This document shows, piece by piece, positions 27,753-36,483 of a DNA stretch of 64,000 nucleotides. Position 1 is the first letter of the stretch; the number at the start of each line of letters is the position of its first letter. This stretch comes from Pseudomonas sp. PSB18 (lineage in GTDB: Bacteria; Pseudomonadota; Gammaproteobacteria; Pseudomonadales; Pseudomonadaceae). The notes under the pieces were generated by a model. The model was not told where the DNA came from, did not search any database, and saw nothing but the letters and a program-made list of their open reading frames with translations. Made by a program: the position numbers and the translations under genes. The DNA is taken from assembly GCF_014596565.1 (NCBI RefSeq), contig NZ_NOIN01000007.1, forward strand, positions 124,001-188,000, given 5' to 3'.

Positions 27753-27838
27753 AGTGGTTATTCTCAGAAGATGAAATCGGGAAAGGCGAAAAAAAGCCTC
27801 ATGCATGAGTAAGTAACGAGGCGACACAAGTTCCCGAG

Positions 27839-27848
27839 CTTGTACAAG
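27839..27848. promoter_or_regulatory. Palindrome CTTGTACAAG in the divergent promoter region
   Basis: A perfect 10-bp palindrome centred about 92 bp upstream of the response-regulator start and about 165 bp upstream of the hybrid-kinase start. The same core appears in front of the KaiC-like gene at 38087. Confidence 0.45.
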
Positions 27849-28008
27849 AAAGGATCTATAGTACAAGAGCTGACAAGGATAGTCGCTTCCTTGCTACGGG
27901 GGGTGGCCGTTGTAGGAATTGTGCCTTTGACTTTGTCAGAAATGTGGATCCAGTCCGTGTCTTTCGGGCAAACTCCATGGTTTCCAACTGTTCGCCAAGG
28001 CCTTTTCC

Positions 28009-31000
28009 ATGACTCCTTCGTCTTCGGTTGACGAGCAAAGTTTTCGCAAGCTCCTGAGCCGCAATATCAGCCTGCCGCTGGGCATGGGCGCCCTCAGCGC
28101 GGTGTTTTTCATTGTGCTGATCACCTATCTGTTGTCGGTCATCCAATGGGTCGGGCACAGCGATCGGGTGATCAGTAATGCCAACGAAGCCATCAAGCTG
28201 AGTGTGGACCTGGAGACCGGCATGCGCGGTTATCTCCTGAGTGGGGACGAGCACTTTCTCGACCCCTATGAGATCGCCAAGCCGCGTATTGCCGTCGCGC
28301 TTGAGACATTGCTGGAATTGACAGCCGACAACCCGACCCAGACCGAGCGCCTGCGCAAGGTGCAAGCGCTCCAGGGGGAATGGGCCAGTTACGCCCAGGG
28401 GATGATCGACCTGCAACGCAGCAGTGGCGATTACCGGGGTGCGGTGAAGGCCGGGCGCGGTAAGCGCTTGACGGACGAAATCCGCAAGACCTTTGAAGAC
28501 ATCGTTGAAACCGAGCAGCAATTGCGTACCGCGCGCAACGACGAGGTACGTTCCACCACGATCTGGAGCATTACCCTCTATCTGCTGTTCGTTGCCGCTG
28601 TCAGCGGATTGCTGGCCTATGTCGGACGGCGAGATCTGTTGAACCTGTCCAAGAGTTACAGCGCCAGCCTCCGGATACAGCAAGAGAGTGCCTTGCATCT
28701 GGAGAAACAGGCTTGGCTGCGCAATGGCCAGACCCAACTGGCCGAACAGGTGCTGGGGCAACTGACCCTGAACCTGCTGGGCCGCAACATTCTGCAATTC
28801 TGCGCCAAGTACCTCGATACCGCCGTAGCCGCACTTTATGCGCGCGAGGAAAACGGCGTGCTCAAGCGAGTCGCCACCTACGGCCTTTCCCGGGAGGATG
28901 ACGAGCTGCAGCAGTTGATCGTTGCCGGCGAAGGGATTGTGGGCCAGGCCGTGCAGCAGGGTCGTCTTATTCGTTTGGAGCCTGTACCCGACGATTACCT
29001 GAAGGTCAGCTCCGGGCTCGGGCAGGGCTTGCCCAACAGCGTGGTGGTGGTGCCGACCAGCGATGACGACCGGATCAACGGCGTCATCGAATTGGGCTTC
29101 CTGCGTCCCTTGACCGAGCGTGATATCGAACTGTTGGAACTGATTGCCGGTAACATCGGTACCTCCATCGAAGCCGCCCGCTACCGGCAGCGCTTGCAGG
29201 AAGTGCTGGCGGAAACCCAGCAGTTGAACGAAGAACTGCAGGTCCAGCAGGAGGAGCTCAAGACCGCCAATGAAGAGCTTGAGGAGCAGTCGCGCATCCT
29301 CAAGGAGTCCCAGGTCCACCTGGAGGCCCAGCAGCAGGAGCTGGAGCAGACCAACGAGCAACTGGCCGAACAACGCGACGCCATGGATCAGAAGAACAAC
29401 GAACTGAACCTGGCCCAGCTCCAGTTGCAGGAGCGCGCCGAAGAGTTGCAGCGTTCGAGCAAGTACAAGTCCGAGTTCCTCGCCAATATGTCCCACGAAC
29501 TACGGACGCCGCTCAACAGCTCGCTGATCCTGTCCAAGTTGTTGGCGGAGAATCCGCAGAATAATCTGAGCGAGGAACAAGTCAAGTTCGCCGAGTCGAT
29601 CTACTCCGCCGGTAATGATCTGCTGAACCTGATCAACGACATTCTCGACATTTCCAAGGTCGAAGCCGGCAAGCTGGAGGTTCGCCCGGAAAACACTGGC
29701 GTGTCGCGCCTGGTGGAAGGCCTGCGCGACATGTTCAAGCCGCTGGCGGCCGACAAGGGCCTGGGTTTCGACATCCAGGTACTGCCCGACGCACCCGCGA
29801 TGCTGTACACCGACCGCCAGCGTCTGGAACAGGTGCTCAAGAACCTGCTGTCCAACGCGGTGAAGTTCACCGAGCAAGGCACCGTTAGCCTGTCCGTGGC
29901 CGGCCAGCCGGGCTCAGGCATCGCCTTCATGGTTCGGGATTCGGGCATCGGCATTTCCCCCGAGCAGCAGCAGAGCATCTTCGAGGCATTCCGCCAGGCC
30001 GATGGCACCACCAATCGCCGTTACGGCGGTACTGGCCTGGGGCTGTCGATCTCCCGTGACCTGGCGGCGTTGCTGGGCGGCTCGATCTCCGTTTCCAGCG
30101 CGCCGGGGCAGGGCAGTGTGTTCACGCTGGTGTTGCCTGAGCGTTATGTCGAGCCTGGGGACACACCGGTGGAGCCGCGGACCTTCACACCAACGGCCAC
30201 TGTGCCGGCCTCGGTAACCGATGTGCCTGCCCCCATGCCGGCACCGCTGGTTGCCCAGGTGGAACCCGCCATCGCCAGATTCGCCGACGACCGGGACAAG
30301 GCGCCGTTCGACGACCGTTGCATCCTGGTGATCGAAGACGAGCCCAAGTTCGCCCGGATCCTTTTCGACCTCGCCCATGAATTGGGTTACCAATGCCTGG
30401 TGGCCCACGGTGCCGACGAAGGCTTTGACCTGGCCTCGCAACTGAGTCCCGATGCCATCCTGCTGGACATGCGCCTGCCTGATCATTCCGGGCTGACGGT
30501 GTTGCAGCGGCTCAAGGAGCGGGCCGAGACCCGGCATATCCCGGTGCATGTGATTTCCGTCGAGGACCGTGTCGAAGCCGCGATGCACATGGGCGCCATC
30601 GGCTATGCGGTCAAGCCGACCACCCGTGAAGAGCTCAAGGACGTGTTCGCCCGCCTGGAAGCGAAGCTGACCCAGAAGGTCAAGCGGGTGTTGCTGGTGG
30701 AAGACGACGATCTGCAGCGCGACAGTATTACCCGCCTGATCGGCGACGAGGACATCGAGATCACTGCCGTTGGCCTGGCCCAGGAGGCCTTGGATCTGCT
30801 GCGGACCAATGTTTACGACTGCATGGTCATCGACCTGAAGCTGCCGGATATGTTGGGCAATGACCTGCTCAAGCGTATGTCCACCGAAGAGATCTGTTCG
30901 TTCCCGCCGGTGATTGTCTACACCGGGCGCAACCTGACCCGCGATGAAGAGGCCGAACTGCGCAAGTATTCGCGCTCGATCATCATCAAGGGCGCCCGTT

Positions 31001-31497
31001 CGCCAGAACGTCTGCTGGACGAGGTGACACTCTTTTTGCACAAAGTCGAATCCCGGTTGTCCCATGAACGGCAGCGGATGCTTCAGACGGCCCGCAGCCG
31101 GGACAAGGTGTTCGAAGGCCGCAAGGTGCTACTGGTGGACGACGATGTGCGCAACATCTTCGCACTGACCAGCGCCCTGGAGGCAAAAGGCGCGGTCGTG
31201 ATCATCGGCCGTAACGGTTACGAAGCGATCGAGCGCCTCAATGAAGTGGAAGACATCGACCTGGTGTTGATGGACGTGATGATGCCGGAAATGGACGGTT
31301 TCGAAGCCACCGCGCGAATCCGCAAGGACCCGCGCTGGCGCAAGCTGCCCATTATCGCCGTGACGGCCAAGGCGATGAAGGATGATCAGGAGCGTTGCAT
31401 CGCGGCCGGCTCCAACGACTACCTGGCTAAACCGATCGACCTGGATCGCCTGTTTTCGCTGATTCGCGTGTGGTTGCCGAATATGGAAAGAATTTAG
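28009..31497 (+). CDS. Hybrid histidine kinase: CHASE3-GAF-HisKA-HATPase-REC-REC-REC
   Basis: 1162 residues. TM1 (about 24-45) and TM2 (about 188-208) flank a CHASE3 sensor containing ETGMRGYLLSGDEHFLDPY. A GAF domain (about 240-390) and a long Gln/Glu-rich coiled coil (about 395-485) follow. The kinase core has H496 (NMSHELRTPLN), N box NLLSNAVKF and G boxes DSGIGI and GTGLGLS. Three receivers carry D820, D942 and D1089. The third, with MPEMDGFEATARIR, is the most canonical. It is the first gene of a five-gene operon; its stop overlaps the cheR start by one base. This is a phosphorelay hub coupled to CheB/CheR proteins rather than to chemoreceptors. Confidence 0.92.
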   Translation: MTPSSSVDEQSFRKLLSRNISLPLGMGALSAVFFIVLITYLLSVIQWVGHSDRVISNANEAIKLSVDLETGMRGYLLSGDEHFLDPYEIAKPRIAVALETLLELTADNPTQTERLRKVQALQGEWASYAQGMIDLQRSSGDYRGAVKAGRGKRLTDEIRKTFEDIVETEQQLRTARNDEVRSTTIWSITLYLLFVAAVSGLLAYVGRRDLLNLSKSYSASLRIQQESALHLEKQAWLRNGQTQLAEQVLGQLTLNLLGRNILQFCAKYLDTAVAALYAREENGVLKRVATYGLSREDDELQQLIVAGEGIVGQAVQQGRLIRLEPVPDDYLKVSSGLGQGLPNSVVVVPTSDDDRINGVIELGFLRPLTERDIELLELIAGNIGTSIEAARYRQRLQEVLAETQQLNEELQVQQEELKTANEELEEQSRILKESQVHLEAQQQELEQTNEQLAEQRDAMDQKNNELNLAQLQLQERAEELQRSSKYKSEFLANMSHELRTPLNSSLILSKLLAENPQNNLSEEQVKFAESIYSAGNDLLNLINDILDISKVEAGKLEVRPENTGVSRLVEGLRDMFKPLAADKGLGFDIQVLPDAPAMLYTDRQRLEQVLKNLLSNAVKFTEQGTVSLSVAGQPGSGIAFMVRDSGIGISPEQQQSIFEAFRQADGTTNRRYGGTGLGLSISRDLAALLGGSISVSSAPGQGSVFTLVLPERYVEPGDTPVEPRTFTPTATVPASVTDVPAPMPAPLVAQVEPAIARFADDRDKAPFDDRCILVIEDEPKFARILFDLAHELGYQCLVAHGADEGFDLASQLSPDAILLDMRLPDHSGLTVLQRLKERAETRHIPVHVISVEDRVEAAMHMGAIGYAVKPTTREELKDVFARLEAKLTQKVKRVLLVEDDDLQRDSITRLIGDEDIEITAVGLAQEALDLLRTNVYDCMVIDLKLPDMLGNDLLKRMSTEEICSFPPVIVYTGRNLTRDEEAELRKYSRSIIIKGARSPERLLDEVTLFLHKVESRLSHERQRMLQTARSRDKVFEGRKVLLVDDDVRNIFALTSALEAKGAVVIIGRNGYEAIERLNEVEDIDLVLMDVMMPEMDGFEATARIRKDPRWRKLPIIAVTAKAMKDDQERCIAAGSNDYLAKPIDLDRLFSLIRVWLPNMERI

Positions 31498-32312
31498 TGG
31501 AAAGAGACACCGACATTGAACTGCGTTTGTTGATCGAGGCGATCTACCTCAAATACAGCTACGACTTCAGGGATTACTCCGGCGCCTCTATCAAGCGCCG
31601 GGTCCACCATGCGCTGAGCCAGTTCGAGTGCCGGACCATCTCGGCGCTCCAGGAGCGTGTGCTGCACGACCCGGGCATGTTCATGCAGCTGTTGCAACTT
31701 CTGACGATTCCCGTCAGCGAGATGTTCCGCGACCCCTCGCACTTCCTGGCGATTCGCCAGGAAGTGGTGCCGCTGCTCAAGACCTATCCTTCGCTCAAGA
31801 TCTGGATCGCTGGTTGCAGCACGGGGGAGGAAGTCTATTCCATGGCGATTCTGTTGCGTGAAGAGGGCTTGTTGGATCGCACGCTCATCTATGCCACCGA
31901 CATCAACCCCAGGTCGCTGGAGAAGGCCAAGCAGGGCATTTTCGCCCTGGAGAATGTGCGGGCCTATACCCAGAACTATCAGCAGGCCGGAGGACGGCGC
32001 TCGTTTGCCGATTACTACACCGCTGCCTACGATTACGCGAAGTTCGACAAGACCCTGCGTGAGAACGTGACCTTTGCCGATCACAGTCTGGCGACGGATA
32101 GCGTCTTCTCAGAAACTCAGTTAATTTCTTGTCGTAATGTATTGATATATTTCAATAAAAAATTGCAAGATCGCGCATTCGGACTGTTTCATGAGTCCCT
32201 GTGCCACCGGGGGTTTCTTGTGCTGGGCAGCAAGGAGACGCTGGACTTTTCAACGTTCGGCAAGCAATTCGAGCCGTTGGTCAAACAGGAACGGATCTAT
32301 CGCAAGCTATGA
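31497..32312 (+). CDS. CheR-type protein methyltransferase
   Basis: 271 residues from GTG 31497, which overlaps the previous stop (TAGTG). The N-terminal helical domain precedes the SAM-binding fold: SEMFRDPSHF, IWIAGCSTGEEVYSMAILL, ATDINP and LISCRNVLIYF are the CheR landmarks. It methylates glutamate side chains of partner proteins. No chemoreceptor lies nearby, so the local hybrid kinase is the likely target. Codons 208-225 sit in a 50-bp stretch of only 20% GC using TTA and ATA, unlike the rest of the gene. The stop overlaps the next start (ATGA). Confidence 0.88.
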   Translation: MERDTDIELRLLIEAIYLKYSYDFRDYSGASIKRRVHHALSQFECRTISALQERVLHDPGMFMQLLQLLTIPVSEMFRDPSHFLAIRQEVVPLLKTYPSLKIWIAGCSTGEEVYSMAILLREEGLLDRTLIYATDINPRSLEKAKQGIFALENVRAYTQNYQQAGGRRSFADYYTAAYDYAKFDKTLRENVTFADHSLATDSVFSETQLISCRNVLIYFNKKLQDRAFGLFHESLCHRGFLVLGSKETLDFSTFGKQFEPLVKQERIYRKL

Positions 32313-32896
32313 GCCAGACAATGGACAGACCTGGATCCGGAATAGAGGCCATCGCCGTCGGTGCATCCGCCGGCGGCGTGGAGGCGCTGCTCAGACTGTT
32401 CGGGCAACTGCGCAAGAGCTTCCGTTTGCCTGTCCTGGTGGTGCTGCATCTGCCCAACGAGCGCTACAGTCAGTTGGCACACGTCCTTGGTCATCGTCTG
32501 GCGATACCGGTGGAAGAGGCTCGGGACAAACAGGATATTCAAGCAGGCACCCTGTATGTCGCCACGCCTGGTTATCATTTGTCGGTCGAGGCCGATCGCA
32601 GCCTGTCGTTGAGCCTGGAGGAACCGGTGCACCATTCGCGGCCGTCCATCGATGTCCTGTTCGAATCGGCCGCCGACGTCTACGGCTCGAACCTGTTGGC
32701 CATCGTGCTGACCGGGGCCAACGACGACGGCGCCAAAGGCCTGGCCAGGGTCAAGGAACTGGGCGGAATCACCGTCGTCCAAGACCCCGCCGAAGCCCAG
32801 GTTTCGACCATGCCGGAAGCCGCGCTGGCCCTGCACGAACCCGACCATATCCTCACTTTACAAGGCATCGGCCAATTGTTGGCGGGGCTGGAATGA
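32309..32896 (+). CDS. CheB-type methylesterase, catalytic domain only
   Basis: 195 residues, the esterase domain without the receiver found in chemotaxis CheB. The catalytic triad is visible: Ser in VGASAGGVEA, His in TPGYHLSVE, and Asp in LTGANDDGAKG. PEAQVSTMPEAAL is the usual C-terminal motif. It would remove methyl groups added by the preceding CheR. ATGA overlaps link it to cheR upstream and to the receiver-kinase downstream, so the proteins are translated together. Without a receiver, its activity must be controlled by protein contacts or by a partner's receiver. Confidence 0.9.
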   Translation: MSQTMDRPGSGIEAIAVGASAGGVEALLRLFGQLRKSFRLPVLVVLHLPNERYSQLAHVLGHRLAIPVEEARDKQDIQAGTLYVATPGYHLSVEADRSLSLSLEEPVHHSRPSIDVLFESAADVYGSNLLAIVLTGANDDGAKGLARVKELGGITVVQDPAEAQVSTMPEAALALHEPDHILTLQGIGQLLAGLE

Positions 32897-34182
32897 ACCA
32901 CATGCCAAGAGATATTCAAGCCAAACTGCTGATCGTCGATGATCTGCCGGAGAATCTGTTGGCGCTGGAGGCCCTGATCAAGGGTGACGACCGCAAGGTC
33001 TACAAGGCTCAGTCGGCTGACCAGGCGTTGTCGTTGTTACTGCAACATGACTTTGCCCTGGCCATCATCGACGTACAGATGCCGGACATGAACGGTTTCG
33101 AGCTGGCCGAGCTGATGCGGGGCACGGAGAAGACCCGTAGCATCCCGATCATTTTTGTCAGCGCCGCCGGCCGGGAACGCAACTATGCCTTTACCGGCTA
33201 TGAAAACGGCGCGGTGGACTTTCTGCACAAGCCACTGGACACCCATGCGGTCAAGAGCAAGGTCAATGTGTTCGTGGAGCTCTATCGCCAGAAGAGGGCG
33301 GTGAAGGAACAGGTCGTCGCCCTGGAGCAGAGTCGCCGGGAGCAGGAAGTGCTGCTTCAACAGTTGCAGGCCACCCGCAGCGAACTCGAGCAGGCCGTGC
33401 GTATGCGCGACGACTTCATGTCGATCGTCGCCCATGAAGTGCGAACGCCTCTCAATGGCCTGATTCTCGAGACACAGCTGCGCAAGATGCACCTGGCCCG
33501 GGATAACGCCGCCGCGTTCAGCCTGGATAAGGTGAAGGCGATGGTCGAGCGCGACGAGCGGCAGATCAAGAGCCTGATCCGACTGATAGAGGACATGCTT
33601 GATGTATCACGCATTCGTACCGGCAAGTTGTCCATCCGACCCACCCGTTTCAATCTCTCTGCGTTGGTGGAAAACCTTCTACGCAATTTCCAACCGCAGA
33701 TCCTGGACGCCGAATGCACGTTGAACTACACCGCCGAGCCTTCGGTGGAAGGGCTCTGGGATGAGTTTCGGATCGAGCAGGTGGTATCCAATTTGTTGAC
33801 CAACGCGTTGCGCTACGGGGGCAAGAGCCCGATCGATGTGCGCGTGTACAAGGCACCCGAGCATGCCTGTATCGAGGTCCAGGACCGTGGCATCGGTATC
33901 AGCGAGGAGAACCAGAAACGCATCTTCCAGCAGTTCGAGCGGGTAACTTCCAAGGCGGTCGCCGCCGGCTTGGGGTTGGGCTTGTTCATTTCCGAGCAGA
34001 TCGTGGCCGCCCATGGAGGGATCATCACCGTCAATAGTCGCATCAACGAAGGCGCGCTGTTCCGCGTTTGTCTGCCCTTGCAGGCCTCCGTTCTTCCGAA
34101 AAACGTTGCATTGACGCAACCTCTGAATGCTCCTACGGTCGTATCAGCAGCTATTGATCGAACGAAGGCTTCTCATGAGTGA
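32893..34182 (+). CDS. Receiver-histidine kinase (REC-HisKA-HATPase)
   Basis: 429 residues, cytoplasmic. The N-terminal receiver has D60 (IIDVQMPDMNG) and the switch Lys in LHKPLD; a coiled coil (about 135-175) leads to the kinase with H181 (IVAHEVRTPLNGL), N box NLLTNALRYG and G boxes DRGIGI and GLGLGLF. Output kinases of this order are themselves controlled by phosphorylation, here probably by the large hybrid kinase. It overlaps cheB by 4 bp, and the following receiver gene overlaps its end by 8 bp. Confidence 0.9.
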   Translation: MNHMPRDIQAKLLIVDDLPENLLALEALIKGDDRKVYKAQSADQALSLLLQHDFALAIIDVQMPDMNGFELAELMRGTEKTRSIPIIFVSAAGRERNYAFTGYENGAVDFLHKPLDTHAVKSKVNVFVELYRQKRAVKEQVVALEQSRREQEVLLQQLQATRSELEQAVRMRDDFMSIVAHEVRTPLNGLILETQLRKMHLARDNAAAFSLDKVKAMVERDERQIKSLIRLIEDMLDVSRIRTGKLSIRPTRFNLSALVENLLRNFQPQILDAECTLNYTAEPSVEGLWDEFRIEQVVSNLLTNALRYGGKSPIDVRVYKAPEHACIEVQDRGIGISEENQKRIFQQFERVTSKAVAAGLGLGLFISEQIVAAHGGIITVNSRINEGALFRVCLPLQASVLPKNVALTQPLNAPTVVSAAIDRTKASHE

Positions 34183-34552
34183 AGATGCGCAAGATGTGGT
34201 ACTGGTCGTCGAGGATGACCCGTCGATCATGATGGTATTGTCCGCCTACCTGTCAGAGATCGGGTATAGGGTGCTGCGGGCCGAAAATGGTGATAAGGCG
34301 TTCGAAATCCTGGCGAGCAAGCCCCACCTGGACATGATGATTACCGACTTCCGCCTGCCGGGCGGTATTTCCGGGGTGCAGATCGCCGAGCCCGCGGTCA
34401 AGGTGCGTCCTGACCTGAAAGTGATCTTCATCAGCGGGTACGCCCAGGAAGTGCGCGACACCGATAGCCCCATCACCCGACAGGCGCCGATCCTGGACAA
34501 GCCGTTCGACCTGGATGAGCTACAGGGCATCATGCGTTCGATGTTGTCCTGA
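34175..34552 (+). CDS. Single-domain response regulator
   Basis: A 125-residue lone receiver: acidic pocket VVEDDP, D58 in MMITDFRLPGG, conserved Thr/Ser in FISGYA and Lys in LDKPFD. It is the last gene of the five-gene signalling operon, overlapping the kinase gene by 8 bp, and is most similar in style to the receiver at 27381. With no output domain it would act as a phosphate shuttle or by binding another protein. Confidence 0.87.
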   Translation: MSEDAQDVVLVVEDDPSIMMVLSAYLSEIGYRVLRAENGDKAFEILASKPHLDMMITDFRLPGGISGVQIAEPAVKVRPDLKVIFISGYAQEVRDTDSPITRQAPILDKPFDLDELQGIMRSMLS

Positions 34553-34576
34553 GGCTGTTGAGTTCACCCCGGCCGC

Positions 34577-34666
34577 TGTGGGAGCGAGCCTGCTCGCGAT
34601 GACGGCGGCACATTCAACATTTCTGCGGTAGACATACCGCTATCGCGAGCAGGCTCGCTCCCACAC
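34577..34666. repeat. REPIN, first of a tandem duplicate
   Basis: An inverted REP pair with the spacer GATGACGGCGGCACATTCAA followed by CATTTCTGCGGTAGACATACC. Nearly identical to the next copy. Confidence 0.9.
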
Positions 34667-34709
34667 TGGGTCCTGCGGCGTATGCAGCTTCGTGTACGCC
34701 CCAAAACCC

Positions 34710-34798
34710 TGTGGGAGCGAGCCTGCTCGCGATGACGGCGGCACATTCAACATTTCTGTGGTAGACATGCCGCTATCGCGAGCAGGCTCGCTCCCACG
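34710..34798. repeat. REPIN, second of a tandem duplicate
   Basis: Differs from the copy at 34577 by only about two bases in the spacer (TGTGG for TGCGG, ATGCC for ATACC), separated from it by 43 bp. Probably a recent duplication between convergent genes. Confidence 0.9.
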
Positions 34799-34815
34799 GG
34801 GGATCCGGGTGTGTC

Positions 34816-36483
34816 TCAGGCCCCGATCATTTCCCGGACCTTGGCCGTCAACAGGTCAAATGTGAATGGTTTCGTGATCATCTGCATGCCCTGGTCAAGA
34901 AAGCCCCCTCGTACTGCCGCATGTTCGGCGTAGCCGGTGATGAACAGCACGCGCAGGTCCGGGCGGATCTGCCGGCCGACTTCCGCCAGTTGTCGGCCAT
35001 TCATGCCCGGTAACCCCACGTCGCTGATCAACAGATCGATGCGCTGGCCTGACTGGAGAATCGGCAACGCACCGTTGGCATCGCCGGCTTCGAGGAAGGT
35101 ATAGCCCAGTTCGCCCAATACCGAGCTGACCAGTACCCGTACTGCCGGATCGTCTTCGACGATCAGCACGGTCTCACCGGCCTGTGCGGGGGCCGCGTGC
35201 TGGGTGTCGGCTGACGATTCGGATATTGCCTCGCCCAGGAAGCGTGGCAGATAAAGATTGACGGTGGTGCCTTTGCCGACATTACTGTCGATTGCCACAT
35301 GGCCACGTGATTGCTTACTGAATCCATAGATCATCGACAGGCCCAGCCCGGTGCCCTGGCCGATAGGCTTGGTGGTGAAAAATGGATCGAAGGCGCGATT
35401 GACGACTGATTCGGGCATGCCGCATCCGCTGTCCTGTACGCTCAACACCACATAGTCGCCGGGCTCCAGGTTGGTGTACGCATCGGTGAAACCGGTATCC
35501 AGATGTGTGTTGAACGTGCGCACCACCAGCATTCCGCCTTCCGGCATGGCATCCCGCGCATTGAGTACGAGGTTGAGCAGGGCGCTTTCCAGTTGATTGG
35601 GATCGGCCTCGGCGATCCAGAGCTGATCATCCAGTTGCATGTCCAGCCGGATGCTTTCATTGAGGCTGCGCTGCAACAGCTCCCCCATGGACAGCACCAG
35701 GGTGTTCATCTGCACGGCCTTGGAGTCCAGCGACTGGCGCCGGGAGAAAGCCAGCAAGCGATGGGTCAGGCCGGCTGCGCGGTTGGCCGAGGTCACACCC
35801 AGGTCGATCAGGCTGTTCAGGTCTTCGGTGCGGCCCCGTGCCAGGCGCCTGCGCAACAGTTCGAGGCTGCCGATGATCCCGGTCAGCATGTTGTTGAAGT
35901 CGTGGGCGATGCCGCCGGTCAGTTGGCCCACCGCTTCCATTTTCTGGGATTGGCGCAAGGCTTCTTCGTTGTGGCGCAATTGCGCGGTGCGTTCTTCTAC
36001 CTGCTGCTCAAGGGTTTCGAGGGTATTTTGCAGGCGTAGCTCACTTCTACTGAGATCGATCAGGCGTTCCCGGGCCTCGTATTGCCTTCGTCGACCGCGC
36101 AAGGCGGTGGTGACCAGGCTGACCAGGGTCACTGGATGAAAAGGACGCTCCAGGAACGTTACGTTGCCCAACTGCATGCCAATGCGTGCCGCCGGGTTCT
36201 GTTCCGGGCCACCATGATGGGTCAGCAGGACGATGGGCAGGTCGGACCAGGCGGGCTGTTGTTCAATCTGCTGGAATAACGTTTCCAGGTCTGGGCCCAC
36301 CAAGGCTTCCGACGAGATGACCAACAGGCCGGCGCCATGCTCGAGTTCCTCACACAGTTCCCCCAGATGGCGACAGATGAGGCCGGTGAACCCGGCCTCA
36401 TTGAGGATCATCATGGCGATCTGGCTGTCCCGTCCCAGCGGCGCGAGGATCAGCGCCCGCTCCGACAGGGGCTCGACCAACAT
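34816..36483 (-). CDS. Hybrid histidine kinase with degenerate N-terminal receiver
   Basis: 555 residues, cytoplasmic. Residues 1-130 have the receiver fold but lack the phospho-acceptor: VISSEA stands where an LLDxxM is expected. A coiled coil is followed by the kinase core with the His in GGIAHDFNNMLTGI, N box NLVLNARDAM and G boxes DSGCGM and GTGLGLS, then a C-terminal receiver with Asp in LLISDVGLPGMNG and Lys in ITKPFT. Its ATG overlaps the stop of the KaiC-like gene (TGATG), so the two are made together and the pseudo-receiver may be the contact to KaiC. Confidence 0.9.
   Translation of the reverse strand: MLVEPLSERALILAPLGRDSQIAMMILNEAGFTGLICRHLGELCEELEHGAGLLVISSEALVGPDLETLFQQIEQQPAWSDLPIVLLTHHGGPEQNPAARIGMQLGNVTFLERPFHPVTLVSLVTTALRGRRRQYEARERLIDLSRSELRLQNTLETLEQQVEERTAQLRHNEEALRQSQKMEAVGQLTGGIAHDFNNMLTGIIGSLELLRRRLARGRTEDLNSLIDLGVTSANRAAGLTHRLLAFSRRQSLDSKAVQMNTLVLSMGELLQRSLNESIRLDMQLDDQLWIAEADPNQLESALLNLVLNARDAMPEGGMLVVRTFNTHLDTGFTDAYTNLEPGDYVVLSVQDSGCGMPESVVNRAFDPFFTTKPIGQGTGLGLSMIYGFSKQSRGHVAIDSNVGKGTTVNLYLPRFLGEAISESSADTQHAAPAQAGETVLIVEDDPAVRVLVSSVLGELGYTFLEAGDANGALPILQSGQRIDLLISDVGLPGMNGRQLAEVGRQIRPDLRVLFITGYAEHAAVRGGFLDQGMQMITKPFTFDLLTAKVREMIGA

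Noticed and set aside
27918..27945. GGAATT-N15-TCAGA as an AlgU promoter for the hybrid kinase
   Set aside because: The spacing is too short and the -35 is poor; not enough to report.
31497..32896. A chemotaxis gene cluster
   Set aside because: There is CheR and CheB but no CheA, CheW, CheY-FliM type partner or methyl-accepting receptor; CheB has no receiver.
34577..34798. Closely spaced palindromes resembling a CRISPR array
   Set aside because: They are inverted REP pairs of the family scattered over the window, not direct repeats with spacers.
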